Shown here: positions 1 to 14,900 of the stretch, piece by piece
Numbering within the stretch: the stretch's first letter is position 1
How the letters are laid out: each line of letters starts with the position of its first letter
NCBI GenBank assembly: GCA_963556495.2
Contig: OY747721.1
Coordinates: 27,730,649 to 27,794,648, forward strand
Source of the DNA: Valencia hispanica
Lineage: Eukaryota; Chordata; Actinopteri; Cyprinodontiformes; Valenciidae
DNA: 64,000 nt
Direction: 5' to 3'
Program-made: the position numbers and the translations under genes
The notes under the pieces: generated by a model
Seen by the model: only the letters and a program-made list of their open reading frames with translations
Database searches by the model: none
Told to the model about the DNA's origin: nothing

Positions 1-256
1 AAAATGTATGGACTATGCCAGGAAACCAAGCATTTTAAGTGAATGCTGCCAATTGTTCCAGGAAGAGGGGTCAAATATCAGCCAAACGGATGCAGGCAGC
101 TTGTTGATGACTATGAAAAGCATGTGGCTAAGGTACACTTGCTAAGAGCCAAATATCAAAGGGGTATGTATATAAATGAGCCTGAATCCATCAGGAAAAA
201 TAAACAACAAATTCCAAATTCTGATAAATTATGTCTTGCTTTGTTTCTCCACCTAC

Positions 257-2985
257 CTGCTCCAAAGTTGACTGGGAGAAGTTGTACTCCTCAAAGTTAA
301 AGGTTTGCTTGGCTGTAAACAAAGGAAACAATCAGTAGTGACACTAAATGCAGCGTTCCAGACTTTCTTGGCGTTTTTTAAAAATTATATTTTTAGTGAG
401 AGCAGCAACTCACCGTTCTCTAACTGGGAGAACGAATGGGCCAGCGACTTGACATCCTCCATGGGGATCTTATAAACCATCAGAGTGGTGAAGCTGCGGG
501 GGAGGCAGCAGTGACATTTGTAAAGCAGAAAATACAGCATGACTTAGGGTAGGAGGGTTGCTGTTGCTAAAAGAAAGCCAAGTGCTAAGGTTGTAAATAA
601 ATGCATTAGAAATTCTGGGTTCACTCAGAAGGAATCTTTAAAGGCTTTTTAATTTGGTTAGTTAGTAAGAAAAGGTGACAGCAGTAAAGTACAGAGAAAG
701 TCATTTATCCTCCTAAAATCAGCTGCAAAGAAAGCAACTCTACAGACATACAGTTGGTAACTGTAATCCTTTGATCGCACCTCTCCTGTCGGACGGCGTG
801 AGGAAAGATTCTGAGGATCTCCTTGTGCAGCAGCGCCACCTGCTGGAGTCCTGTCAGCTCCTCTCTCAGTTTCACCTCCAGACTGTAGCCCTGTCCGTAT
901 TTTGCTTTCAGATGTTGGATGGAGCCGATGCATCTGATTGGAGAGAGAATATTATCCACCGTAACCTGTGATCCAAAAATCTGAGTTCTTTAAAAGATTC
1001 CCAAGCAAGAAAGAACCTCAGCTGGCCGGAAACCATGATGGCAACCCGGTCGCACACGGCTTCAGCCTCCTCCATGTAGTGTGTGGTGAGGATGGCTCCC
1101 CGCTGATGGTTCCTGAATGCGGCACGCATGGCCCTCCTGCAAGAAGACAAACTGTGAGTTTTACTAAGTTTTCCCTCAAACAGAGTCCGGTGACCTCTCT
1201 ACTTCAGGAAGCCTTCCACTTTAGGCCGAGGAATGTTTGAGTCTCACCACATCCGCTGTTTAGACTTGGGATCCATTCCTGACGACGGCTCATCCAGCAG
1301 GACGATCTGAGGATTCCCAATCATACTCAGAGCAAAGCAGAGCTGTAACCACACAGGTAAATGCCGCTGGTGAGGACTGACGCTCAGTTTAAGCAAACGG
1401 AACGGACATTAATCCCATATTTGTGTGAGTGGCCTTTTAAAGTCGTCCTCACCTTCCGTTTGAGTCCTGCAGAGAGGTTCTTGGCCTGTTTGTTTAAATG
1501 TTCCTTCAGCTCCAAAGCGTTTGACACGCTGACAGAAATACCAATCGTGCAGCAATTTTAAAACAGCATTTAATGTTCGAGTTAAAAGTATGTTTAAAAA
1601 GACTCCCAAACAAAAGAAAAATAAAATGTTTTCATTCTCGGTATTTAAAAGTTTTTAGAATTTTCAGGGCTGTACTCAAGGTTCATTGCTTGAAGACTCA
1701 CCGTTTTATGATGCCAGGGACCTCTTGCCCCTTTAGACCTTTGATGGCAGCGTACACCTCCAGGTGTTCCTGCAGAGTGATCCGGGGCCACAGAGGGTTC
1801 ACCTGGGGACAGTAGCCGACGTGTACAAGAGGATTTTCCACCGGACGAAACTCAGTGCTGTAGTCTCCCATCAGGATCTGGAGCCAAAGAGAAGGTAGAA
1901 CATTTACTTCCCGTTACTTTCATCCTTTCCCTCCGGCTCCTGTAAAGCACAAGACTGAAAATGAAATGTTTCTCGGTACACTTTAAATTGTTACCGATTT
2001 TAGAAAAAAGCCAAATTCAAGGTTCTTACACGTGAGCATTTTCCACAGACGGATTAGCAGAGTTCCCAGTAGCAAAACTTAAGTTCACAAATTTGTGATT
2101 TTTATTGATGGAGGACAGACAGATGAACAAAAACAGGGAATAAAGTCTGGGAATACAAACATTACTAATATATCAAGCCCTAAAAAACTATTAAATGTTC
2201 CAGATATCTTCAGACTGTGCAAATGAACCCTGAATTAAAATATGAAACTAGGTCCGTTTTGATGTTGTCCTAATGGAGCTCCCTGCTCTTCTCAGAGGAC
2301 ATAATGTTATTTTTCTTTACTGCTATGATAAAGAGAAAAGATTGAAATGTTAAAAATAAACTCTGTGGTGTACCTGGCCAGCTGTGGGGTCAGTGTCACC
2401 TGACAGCATGTGCATGACCGTGCTCTTTCCTGATCCGTTGGGGCCCAGCAGTCCCAGAACTTCCCCTGAAGAAAACAGCAGGTTATTTCTCCTGGACATG
2501 CAGCCTGCAGCTCAACCTAGTCGGGATTCTCCACATGACTTGTTCTTCTAAGATCTTTTAAAAAGCATGGAGGAACCGAAGCTGTGACCAAAAGACTCAA
2601 CGTACCTTTGCGAACACAGAACGAGATGTTCTTTGCGGCTACTTTGGTCTTCTTGGTGAAAGAGAAGCCTTCTTTCCTGCCTCGGTACTGCTTCCTCAGG
2701 TTACTAACAACCACAACAGGTTTCTGGAAAAAGGAAATTATTTAGATGTTTGTTGGGAGAAGATGAAAGGTGAACAGACAACAAGCTTAGACTTTAAAGT
2801 TTGTGGTGTTTAAATCTGTAATTGGTCTCCTTAAAAAGCTCCTCTTTTGTAATTTCGTCACCTCTTCACAAGCCTGGCACGTGAGCGCCTCCTTCACTCT
2901 GGCCTTCTCCATCTGGACGTCCTCATCTTCGTTCAGCCCTTCCTCCGGCATCCGCTCCAGTTTGGGCTTTGACTTGGACGATATC
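257..2985 (-). other. abca5: abca5 nucleotide-binding domain 2 and C-terminal region
   Basis: Exon 2862-2985 is an acidic/basic linker ([15 protein letters not shown]). Exon 2606-2723 starts NBD2 ([11 protein letters not shown]), Walker [10 protein letters not shown] is in 2374-2465, the Q-loop region [12 protein letters not shown] in 1702-1877, and Walker B/D-loop [13 protein letters not shown] in 1248-1342. The signature position reads LSAGLKRK (exon 1453-1528) instead of LSGGQ, a degenerate form also known in the mammalian protein. The switch histidine is in [20 protein letters not shown] (exon 1017-1136). Exons 781-933, 414-493 and 257-312 give the C-terminal regulatory region up to STLEQ. 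Confidence 0.93.
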
Positions 2986-5900
2986 CTGTCACAGTTCAGG
3001 GGCAAACAGCATCTTTAACATCATAGCCAAGTTTCTCTCTCTCGTACTTATGGTCCATCATGTCCTCGTAATGTGATCATCACCTGCAGAACTGATCGTT
3101 CTTTATCGCCCTTCCTCCGTATCGGATCTCCAGCCATCGGAGCAGGAAAAGCAGAAGGATGCACTGGAGATAAGGCTGAGAACAAAACGCACACATTCAG
3201 CTGGAAAGAAAAAAATCCTCCTCTGCATGTTAATAAGCGTCTGAGACAAAAAGAAAAACTCACGGCTACAACAGAAATTAGCAGACTTTTCCACAAGAAG
3301 TTCTCCTCGTAGAGAACGGGAAGGAATGTTGCCTGGAAAAAGAAAAACACCAGCAGTGACTTTTCCTTTTCCAATGTAAATCTGTTGTCTGTAAGAATTA
3401 GCAAAAACAAAACTAGATGAAAGTCAAAACATGATTTTTTTTGTTTAAAATGAAAGATCTAAACAGTATTTTGTCACTGACCTGTTAGCTTTATGCATCC
3501 AGAGGTTAATTTTGGGCCTGTGCAAATGGGTCGTTTAAGTAACCAACGTGCATTTTAGCACACATCTTAGCAAAATTTACACAGTTCCTGAAATACTAAA
3601 AGTGTTTCAGAGCTTAAAAATGGTTTACATAGATGTACTTGAACAATTGGGCAAATATATGTAAAATAAACGCCCAAGATTGAACACAGTAATATTGCTT
3701 TCAGATGGTGTTTATAGGACTACGTTATAAACTATTATGACGATATAAACGAAAACAGCAGAAAATATTTATCTTGACAATGTTTCAATTAAAGTGTTCA
3801 TCGGTGAACAACTGCCATATTGTTCTCCACTCCCACCTTGGTGATGCAGTTGAGGCAACCCATTAGAGGATACAGGGGGTTGAGGAGACACAAGGCGTTG
3901 TGCAGAATTCTCGTCAGTTCCGGGTTGTCGTTCACAAACGACAGCTGCACGATGGAGGCTGACACCACACACACCTGCAACAGAAGGCATTTATATTAAT
4001 GAAAACTACCAGCAAACACATTAAAGTGCAACAAAGAATGAGAAGCTGAAGCTTTACTGACTAAAGTCCATTTTATAATCATCTCACCATCATGGAGATG
4101 AAAGAGAAGAAATCTCTGTTGCTCTGCACTCGCGTGAATCCAAAAGAAACGACATACGTGAAGAGGATCATGGCTGGACCAAAGCCGACGGTGCAGAGGA
4201 CCTGAGACAAGAGACGTGAAGGAAGAGCTATAATAAATCATCCTGCATCAGAGTGGATCTGTTTGTGTATGAAACAGCAGCACAGACCACAGCTGTGAGG
4301 TTGCTGGTTGTGGGCAGGTTTCCAGAGTGGAAGGAGAAGAGAATGAGGCTCATTAAGGACAGGATGAGGTAGTAGAAGGGGATGTCCACGGCCGCCTGGC
4401 CACACCAGTAGGCTGATGGCAACAGGCCAGAGATCCGCAGCGTTGAGCGACACCTTATCTGAAATTTTGGTTTTGAAAAACAAATGTCAAGTACAAATTC
4501 ATTGGGCAAGTTAATATTTTAATGCTTCAAAGCTTAAGTAAACTGTTATGTAGCAGCAGGGGGCAGTAGTGTGTGACTCTGGCTGTTGACAAGATAACTA
4601 GAACAGCCACATAACTAACTTTAAGCAAAAAAAAGTAAAAAATAAATAAAAGGGGTTGCAGAGGAGCACTTACCATAAGTTAGACTAATCAAATCAATTA
4701 AGTGTATAAAGTACATTCACCAAAACAAGAGAGATTGACTAAATTGTTGTAAGTCAAATAGCTTCAGGAGAAGCTTGAAAAGACAAAAACCACCACAGAC
4801 CAGTAAGTATGGTATGTTTTCGGGACATTCACTCATTTCACTTTGTTAAACAGCGAACAAAGAATAATTAAATTCTCTAACAGTAACTTGATTCTTTCAA
4901 TATGGGCTAGTATTTTAGAAAAAGTGGCAAGTATAGACCTGCCTGGAGAGTCCTTATACAGGAATAACACCTTATGGAAATAGTAAGTATTGTTTCGGAG
5001 ACTTTAACTAAAACTGTCGACAGTTGATAGTAAATGTTTCAGTCTATTTGGAGTTACTTTGATCTGATAAACAATCTAGTATGAGTTATACTTACCTCTA
5101 CCAAAGAAACATACCTGTTGAAGAAACACTGACTGATGGACAAACTCCGCCAGAGACAGAACCAGTGTGTGTTCACATGTCTGCTACTGTAAACACCCCT
5201 GTTCATTTGGGGCTGGTTTATTGCTAAAGAGATCTGCATTTTGCACCTTGTCCTATTTTTATACCCATCAGTGATGTTTACATTCAGCTTGACATTGTTT
5301 CAGGTAAATAATTAAGTTCACCATAGAGGGAGCAACGTTGCTTTATGACTGTTGAAAATCGCTGACATAAGGCTATGGTTTGGTCCAACTCTCCTCCTCC
5401 ACTGTAACCGAATGAGAAGCCTGATGTTCCCCAACAGCAGACTTTAGTAACAGCTAGGAGTCCTCTTGGTGCATCATAGCATGTAGTGTTCACAAATGCA
5501 GAAATAAAGTAACAGGAAAACCAAAACTCTTTGGTTTGAGAAGATAAACTGTCTCACTGGTGGTAAAAACCACACTCAACTAAGGCAGAAAGAGAAGCTT
5601 ACAGTGTGGTAAAAAAATTAAAAATAAATAAAAAGTGGCTTTTAGAAAAAGTTTGAGTTAAAGCACAAATCCTGGGTTAAAGTCGCTGGAAGAGAAGCAC
5701 CAAACAACCTGTCACCACAACATGTAAACATGGCTTTTCTTAAAACATTTTGTCCTTTACATTTCATATTTTCTGCCACTAATAACTTCTCAATGAATCG
5801 AAAGGATCACAGAAAGCTGTTAAACAACCTTGCTCCAGCTGCAACACCTGCCTAAAATGTTGAGTTTCACTCAGAAAACAAGAAGCTATATTTGCAGTAA

Positions 5901-8900
5901 CCTTTTTTTCCTAACTTGGGCATCTGTCTGCCTATCTTATGACAAATTATTGTATGTTACTTTTTGGCCAAGTTGAATTCTTTAAATCATGATAACTGCA
6001 GATTGTGAGAGATTACCTCACGATCTCGGGTGTGATCCATTGCAAAATATGCCGGCATTCCGGCAGCCAGCATTCCCAGCATGATGGCCTCTATGTAGAC
6101 CAGAGCGTAAGACGTCGCATCCGGGATTTGCTGCAGAATCAAACAGTTCAAGCAGTCAGCTCTTTAAGTCACAGACAGCAAATGTAGTCCCGACTCTATT
6201 GGAGACTCACATAATCGAACGGTTTGGTCCAGGTTCGGATCTGCCCCGTTCCATTCAGACCTTTGAGGAGGGCGTTGCTCAGAATATTGACGGCCATGGG
6301 TAAGGAGTGAACTGTGGTGCTGTTGAAGGCGACGCTGTAGCTGAAACCCTGTCAGCCCAGAAAACAGAGCGCTGTTAGAGCTCTCAGAGCCAACAACAAA
6401 TAGTCTGCCCTTCAAATAATCAGATCAAAGCTCTGGAGACCTTGTTGGACCCTGTAACCTCTATGGCAGCGCTATGCGGAGCTGCAGCCATGTAGTCGTT
6501 CTGTTTCATCAGTTCCACTTTGATATCCAAGGATTCCAGGTTGTGGATGAAGTCGGAAATTTCCGAGTCTGTTGGTGCAAGAAAAAGAAAGAAATCTCGG
6601 TTATTCAGCAGTTGGAATTTTTCTTTTTTTTTTATCCCAGTTTGCTCACCAGATGAGTTCTTAACCAGGAGGCTCGTGGCATATCTGTGAGGTGCTTCAT
6701 TCTTTTTCAAAAGGTAAATGGGCAGAAACTGACGTTCCTGTGAGTGAATCTGGATGTTTCCCGTCACCAGCGACACGAAGAGAACCGCAGAGACAAACAG
6801 CAGGAACAGGACCAGACTGAAACACAACAGAACACCCCTCTGACACACTATTTTTAAAAGGAGAAAATCTGGTTGTTGGTGTCTCAATGTTCTTGTTTTG
6901 TCATTGCATTAGGATTTTAGTAATTCAGCAAAGATGTTCATTCAAAGTTCTCTACTTTCCCAGAATCAGAGGCTAAGAGATCTCACTTATGTTTGGATAA
7001 TTTTTAAAGTTTAAACGACTGTTGAACTATTAAAAATTGTAATCTAATTAATTACAGGGTACCTGTGAATTAATCAAGATTAATTAACATTCCTAAATAA
7101 CTGAAAAACTACAATTTTCAGTGTAAATAAAAGGACAAAACCAGATGCTTTTGCTCTTTTTTTAAAAAGGAAAAACAGGAGAGATCCATGGAACTTTTGT
7201 TTTGAACTTCATCATCACATTTACAAGTAGCCCTTTTAATAAGCTTTTTATGTTTTATCCAGTTCCTAAGGCAAACTAACTGGTTAACCTTTTCTGAATT
7301 TAAATATGACCCTGAGCATCCTCTTCATGGGACTACCCTACAACAGTGTTTTCACTCAAAGGAGTCAACTGCTACAGATGATCCTTCCTGCACACAGTCA
7401 TCAGGATCTACAATAATTCCTTGAATAATTAAATAGTATGAGCTACAACGCTTATTTTCCCTCTGGGATCAATAGAGGGATTACTTGCTTATCAACATGA
7501 GCGCAAAATGAAGAAGTCATCTTATGTATCGCGTTAATTCTACAAATTAATCAACCTGTGTTAACGCGTTCATTTTGACAGCCCTAGTTTAAACACAAAC
7601 GTTTACAATGAATTTACAGCCCCCCTCCTTTAGAAGAACCGAACCTTAAGTGAAACAGACCTTTTTACATTCAGCTTACTCATTTTCCTCAAACCAACTG
7701 AGATCTTGAACCTCCATCTCTTACTGAGATACAATCATCCATGCTGAGCCAGTTTTGGAACAAATTGAGTGGGATCCTGAATCTGGATAATTTTTTTCTT
7801 CCCTCAAAAAGGACTCACGTGTAAACAAAGGCCTTCCACTCCCTGCGCATGTTGAGCATGTGCAGCCAGGCCACGGCGCTGAACTGCTGCCGCCACAGAG
7901 TGTGACCGGACACCGCATCGGACTTGCTATCTGTGAAGGTGAGCAGCCGCTGGTCTGTGTCGTCCAGAGAGGTGTTGTCGCATTCGTCCTCCGTCTGCTC
8001 TCGGTTGAACACACTGTAGTCTGAGGGAGTTGAATCACGCCACCGATCCAGTTTTACTCAAGAGCGCTCAGATCTTGAGAATTAAACGTTTTGGTAGCAC
8101 ACTTACCAGCTTGATCCACTTCAGCTTCTGACTCCAAGCGTAGAAAAACGTCCTCCAGAGTAGTCATTGAAACACCGTAGTTAATTATACCCAACTGCGG
8201 CTGAGAGTCGAGCTCCGAGAACAAGCCTGCGAAGGACAGATCAGGGCGGTTTACTAGAGAGCCAAGCTGAAGTGGAAACACAAACTGGAAAATCAGATCT
8301 GACCTGAAAACGTGTTCATGCTCTCAAAGGGCAGAGTGAAAGTCAGCTCTGCGTCGTGCTGTCGGGACAGCTTTGCTTTGGGAACGTGCTGCTTCATCAA
8401 TGATGCAACCTTTTCTGTATCACATCCCTCACTGATCGACATTCTGCAGGAGAGGAATGAAAACATGCGCTGGTTGTAATGAAACTAATGTAATTTATTC
8501 CTCAGGTCATCACTAATAACATACAAAGACAACTGAAATATTTTAGGTGCTTTTTATGATTTGCCTGTCTCTTTATAAAAAAGGACCGAGCAAGGTCCAA
8601 CTTACCGGAGATGATATCCCACACCACACTTGATCTTCAGATACAGAGAGGAGCCGATGCACTTCAGCTGCCCCTGCGAGATCACAGCTTTACGATCTAG
8701 AATAAAACATGAAATTTGGAACCTTTTAAAGATTTGCATAACTTTATTAGTGTATTAAACAAAGTAATGAAGAAAACTCATATGTTTTTAGAAAGGCGGC
8801 AGGACACCAATTAGCTACAAAGCTAATGTTAGTCATAGGAAGGATGTCCAGTTAGTGAAGTTTCTTGTCTTCGACCAACAGCTGAAATTTGATGCCAAGA

Positions 8901-11900
8901 CATTTGTTAAGGAGGCTGACCTTTCAAAAATATTCATATGTCTGTTGAAATTATGGGTAGAATTTCCAAAGGAATACACCCTGTCTACTTTAAAATGTTG
9001 CTTTGCAATAAAACTCGTATTGACAGCGGTTTTGGTGGTTTCTCTTCTCTATTTACAATGCTTATAATAGCTTCTGGTGAAAAGTGTTATCTTTGTCGAT
9101 CAAAACCAATCGTCATCGTTTGTACCAACATGACTTGAAAAATATAAATACAAACTAATACAGATTGACCACATTATTATGCAGCGGATTTTGGTTCTGT
9201 GGAATAGGTGAGATGATATTAAAATTAGCCAACAAAACGTAACCTTTGTGTATGATGCACATCCTACTGATGATTTTTGAAAAATAACTGAAAAAGCAAA
9301 TTTAAATAAATTTCTATCAAATAAAGTCATACTATGTCGAAAAATGTATCTTTGATTTCAGTTCCATCATAAAATATATTTATCATTTAAGGCTTAATGG
9401 AACAATTTTATTAAAAGATGTAGGAGGCCCTTAAAGCTGCTCTCCGGAGTTGGCTGAGAGTGCTGCCGAGAGTGCTGCCGAGAGTGCACTATGTGGCCAT
9501 AAGAGAAACTGCATTCAGCAAATGCGTACTCCGGTGACATTACGTTTTTTTGCTTTATGTGGTACCTTGTAATAGTTTTTTTCTATATATTGTATGAATG
9601 GATTTTAAGACATTTTAATTTTTTAGAAACATTTATCTGAGATAATCACAAGCCTGCCGACCAGATAAATGCTTCAACTGTATAATTTCACAACCTTTAA
9701 TCTAATACATTGTCTATTAAAGAATCAGCGAAGTGCCACACAGCTATGCATAATTTATTTTCTGTGCAACTGCCAATTGTATCACTAGCCTGTTATTCTT
9801 TCCTCTTCCTGTTGGTTATATTGACAGTGGTTCTTCACCCAGAATCTAACAGGGAGAGTTCTCACCGGCGAGAATGTCCGCCTCGTCCATGTAATGTGTG
9901 CTGAGCACAATGACTCTGCCGGCCCGCCGGCTCCTTAGCAGAGACCAGACCTGGTGTCTGGAGCACGGGTCCAGCCCTGCTGTGGGTTCATCCAGGAGAA
10001 GAATCTGGAACAAACAAGCAAGTGCAAACTAATAAGAGAGCATAGAAGGGAATTACCCAGGTTGAGAATGTTGGAAGAGACACACTGCACTTAAACATTC
10101 AGCAGTGTGAGGAAGCTTACATTTTTGTCAAACTTTTTTTATTACCATTATTTTACTGAACATGGGGTCAAAGTGAGTCATTTTTTTAATAAAAGCAGAA
10201 AGTTAATAAAAAGTTATTTTCATATTCCAAATTTCATTTGAATGTTTTAGAGGCAGGTTTTCCAGTAAACAGCGGGGGTCTCATTTATAAAGCTTGCTTA
10301 CGCACACAACAGGGTCTGAAAATGGCGTAAGTCACTTACTATGCAAAGTTTGTGATTTATAGAAAAAAAAACATGAAGGGAAAATCTGCGCAACTTTAAG
10401 CATGCTAAGGACCTTGCTTACGCACATTCTGGACACAGAGGACACTGGCAGCGGAGGCGGTGAGATGGCAAAATCGTGAATTTAAGCCACATTTCCAGAC
10501 TTCAAGACCCTCGCACACACATGAACGAACACACAGCCAACAGTAAGCCCCCACCCCCTTCTCTGAACTGAGAATAAATATGTAAATCTGAATGAAAATA
10601 TGTTGCATTTAAGAATTATATCACAGTATATTCATATGCATATCTTCAGATGATAGCAAATGCACTTATTGGTGCATTAATTGTGAGGAGTAGAAATATA
10701 GATGCTGCTGTGACACTTCTGCATAATGCTGCACAATGGATGCACTGGTGCTCATTGAAGATCACGCAACTGGCAGCATCTGGAGCAGCACTTCTTTCAT
10801 TAGTAAATATTTTTTACTGAGCTTAAGTACAGTTTTAGTCAAGATTCTACGCAAAGTTTTATAAATGAGACCCCTGATCTTTTTGAGGCCATTTTGAAAT
10901 GGTAAATTACCTGAATTTGTATAGCGCTTTTTCAGTCAGAGGACCACAAAGCGCTTCACAAAGAAGCCCCATGTCTATTTGGTTCTAACAGCACAAATTA
11001 AACTCAAACAATCCTGATACCTTAGGATCTCCGAGGATGGCGATGCCCACTGAGAGTTTCCTCTTCTGGCCTCCACTCAGATTCTTAGCCTGAGCAGTCA
11101 TTATTTTCTCCAAGTCCAGATCCTTTAGCACTCTGGTGACCTGTCAGAGAAACGCAATCAGGCAAAAGGAATACATTTTAACTTTCTATTTTTGGGCGCA
11201 CCTGAAAATTGTCGTATTACAGGTTTGCGGTTGCAACATAGGTTTTTATAATCAGGAGTTAAAGAGAAAACATTGTTTTTCGTCATAAATAATCAGAAAG
11301 AGGACAATAAAGTAATTACATTTGTCCTAAATAAAAAAAATATAATCACTGTCCAAAATGAATAAAATTTTCTTAGGACTGACAACCTCAGCCAAGTGGT
11401 GGAAAGTGGACATTGTGGAAAGTTCTTAGATTCTTTGTTTGTTTAGTGCTCTGTCAAGATCTCTGAAGCATTTCAAACTGGCTTCAGAAATAATCGAATA
11501 AAAGAAAAACATAAAAAAGGTATCTTCATGTTTTTATGAACTGCAGAAAGGTTCAAACCGAAAACATTTCAATAAAAAAAAAAATTAGAAGAAATAAAAA
11601 TAAACAACAAAAAGGAAGGAGTGAGTAGAAAACATCGAGAAACATATCGAGGATCATTCTGATCCTACCGGTACCTCAGCATTAATGTCTCCAGGCGGGA
11701 TCCCTTTGATGGCAGCAAATATTCTGAGGTGCTCCTCCACAGTCAGGACATCAAAGATGATGTTGAACTGAGGGCAGATTCCCACCAGCTGTTTCATCTC
11801 TGAGCCCTCTGCGATCTCCGCCACAGGAGAGCCATATATGGTGGCCGAACCATTGGTGGGCGGGCAGATGCCGCACAGGATGTTCATCAGAGTGGACTTT

Positions 11901-14900
11901 CCAGCACCGCTGTGTCCGAGCAGAGCTGTTATCTGGCCCTCATAGATGTCAAACGTCAAGCCTGAGGGGTAGTTTGAAAAATAAGGAGCAGAGCATCGGG
12001 AAAACCAGTAGAAAATAATAAAAAAATAATAATCAACCCGTTCTAAGATAGAATGTTGTGATAACTGCATACTTAGCTCTCTGTGCTTACCTCTCAGAGC
12101 CTCCACTGTGCTGTCCTTGTCTTTGTACACTTTCCGAATGTTGTTGACACTGTCAGAGAAGGAGCAAGTGATCATTAAGGAAGAATAAAACAAAGAAACC
12201 TGTAAACAGAGATGCAGCATCAGAAAAAAAAAAAAAAAAACTGGTTTTATACAAGATTCATGTCTTGATATTTTGTTGCACTCTTTTGTAATCTTAGGAA
12301 ATGATATGTTTTTATGGGATCCTCAGGCTCTCTCAAAGTCATTCAAGTTGTTTCACAAATAGCTGAAGCTTTTATTTTAAATTGGTTAAACGTTGGGAAA
12401 ACTCTGGTGGATTTCTCAAGTTTGGCAGCCTTTTATGCCTAAATGATTCCATGGTCAGAATTCAGTGATTTGAAAATTCCTCTGAAAGTTTTCACAAACT
12501 GCACCAAATATTGGTTTTATATAATAACAAACAAAAATAATTAGAAAACTAGCAACAAGGACTTCTATTAGATTGATGGTAATGAGTTTAATTCTTTTTC
12601 ATTGTGTTAGCGCATGCATGTGTGTTTGATTAAATAAAAAATCTCCTTTTTTTAAGAGCTGCTGCTACCCAACCCTTCTCTGTAGAAGCAGCAAGGATGC
12701 ACTGAGCGCACCAAAGCAGCTGACCTTACTGAAGTTCTCAAACATTTTGGAAGACTACCGCCAAGATGAGAGCTTTGATGAGCTGTGGAGTGCAATGACT
12801 GCAACATGCCACAGTGGCACTATTTCCACCATTGCCAAATCAAAAAGACCAAAACAAACATTCATTCCTTTCCCATTATAGACTAAGAGAGAGAAACAGA
12901 TACATCTCAAACTCTAGCTGCAAGATAATTCAATTCAATTCAATTCAATTCAAAAATACTTTATTGTTCCCAGAGGGAAATTAAGTGTTGGTATAGCTCA
13001 TATAATCAATTCTTTAAGGAGTTGTTGTAGATAATGATGGCTGTGGGCAGGAAGGATTTCCTGTAGCGGTCTGTATTGCAGCGAAACTGAAGAAGCCTCC
13101 GACTGAAGACGCTCTGTTGTTGTGTGACTGTCTCATGAAGAGGATGCTCAGGGTTGTCCATAATTTTTTTGATTTTATGAAGAATCCTTCTTTGCATTAT
13201 CATCTCCAGATTTTCCACAGTTGTCCCAAGAACAGGACCAGCCTTCTTTATCAGGTTGTTGCCGTCATCTGTTGCTACCCCAACAGATGACGGCTGAAGA
13301 GATTACACTCTCCACAACAGACTTGTAGAAGATCTGCAGCATCTTGCTACAAACCTTGAAGGACCTAAGCTTCCTCAAGAAGTACAGTCTGCTCTGTCCC
13401 TTCTTGTAGACGGTTTCACTGTTGCGCCTCCAGTCCAGTCTGTTGTCAAGGTGAACTCCGAGGTATTTATACTCCTCAACCACCTCCACTTCTTCTCCCA
13501 TGATGGAAACAGTGTTTGACTTATCCCTGTTTCTTCTGAAATCTACAATCATCTCCTTTGTTTTGTTCACATTCAAGGTGAGACGATTGTTTCCACACCA
13601 TGTCACAAAGCGGTCCACCAACTCTCTGTATTCAGCTTCTTGTCCATCTCTGATACACCCGACAATTGCAGAGTCATCTGAGTATTTCTGCAGATGACAG
13701 GTCTCTGATTTGTACTGGAAGTCTGAGGTGTACAGAGTGAAAAGGAATGGTGAGAGTACGGTCCCCTGTGGTGCTCCTGTGCTGCTGACCACCTGGTTTG
13801 ACACACAATTCTTCAGTCTCACAAATTGTGGTCTGTTGGTCAGGTAGTCATTGATCCAGGCGATTGTTGAGGGCTCCACCTGTGTCTTCAGGAGTTTCTG
13901 ACAAAGCAAATCAGGCTGAATTGTGTTAAATGCCCTGGAGAAATCAAAGAACATGATCCTCACAGTGCTGCCTGCTTTGTCCAGATGACAGTGGGTTGGT
14001 TGAAGTAGGTGGATGATGGCATCTTCAACTCCAACTCCACAGCGATAAGCAAACTGCAGTGGGTCCTGATACGTTCTTGTTTGCTTACTCAGGGGTGCCA
14101 ACGAGTCTCTCCAGGACCTTCATGATGTGGGATGTCAGGGCAACGGGTCTATAGTCATTGATGACTGATGGGTGAGTTCTTTTGGGTACTGGAACAAGGC
14201 AGGATGTCTTCCACAACACTGGGACCTTCTCCTGAGTTAAGCTAAGGTTGAAGAGGTGCTGCAGAATCCCACAGAGCTGCTCTGCACAGGCCTTCAGGAC
14301 TCTGGGGCTGACACCATCTGGACCTGCAGCCTTGTTCCGGTTCAGTTTCTCCAGCTGCCTCTTCACCTGACTTTTGGAGACAGACAAGTGGGAGGGGGAG
14401 GCAAAGGGGGTAGCAGCATTTCCTGACTTGGTTGAAGTCAAACTTGTGGAATTAGAAGAGTCCATGGCTGAGGTGAAGGATAAAACATCTGAGGTGTAAC
14501 AGGAAAACTGTTGATCAGAGGATAGTGGGATGTCTGTTTGGCTGGGAACAGGAGAGGGGGATGCTGAGCTAGTTCCTGAACTGAACCTGTTGAAGAATAT
14601 GTTCAGTTCATTGGCTCTGTCCAGACTTCCATCTATCCAATCCTTCCTGTCCTTAAAGCCTGTGATCTTTCTCATTCCTGACCAGACATCTCGGATATTG
14701 TTCCTCTGTAGTTTGTTCTCCGGCTTCTTCCTGTATGCCTCCTTGCTGTCTCTGATCTTGACCTTAAGTTGCTTCTGTATACTCCTCAGTAATTCCCTGT
14801 CTCCCTCCCTGAAGGCTCTTTTTTTTTCTTGTTTAGCAGTTCCTTCAGGTCACTGGTGATCAAGGGTTTGTTATTAGGGAAGCATCTCACTGTTCTGGTG

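Larger units (their letters stand above)
8107..12149 (-). other. abca5: abca5 nucleotide-binding domain 1
   Basis: Exons 12091-12149 to 8107-8226 encode NBD1. Walker [10 protein letters not shown] lies in exon 11675-11961 with a Q-loop region [19 protein letters not shown]; the signature motif LSGGQ lies in exon 11021-11140; Walker B and D-loop [13 protein letters not shown] and the switch-region histidine ([14 protein letters not shown]) lie in exon 9866-10004. Exon 8107-8226 carries [16 protein letters not shown], a regulatory segment conserved in ABCA proteins. All canonical catalytic motifs appear intact, so this half looks ATPase-competent. Confidence 0.93.

Noticed and set aside
9420..9485. 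Short direct repeat GAGAGTGCTGCCGAGAGTGCTGCC
   Set aside because: Only two to three copies of a 15-base unit in an intron; a trivial local duplication.
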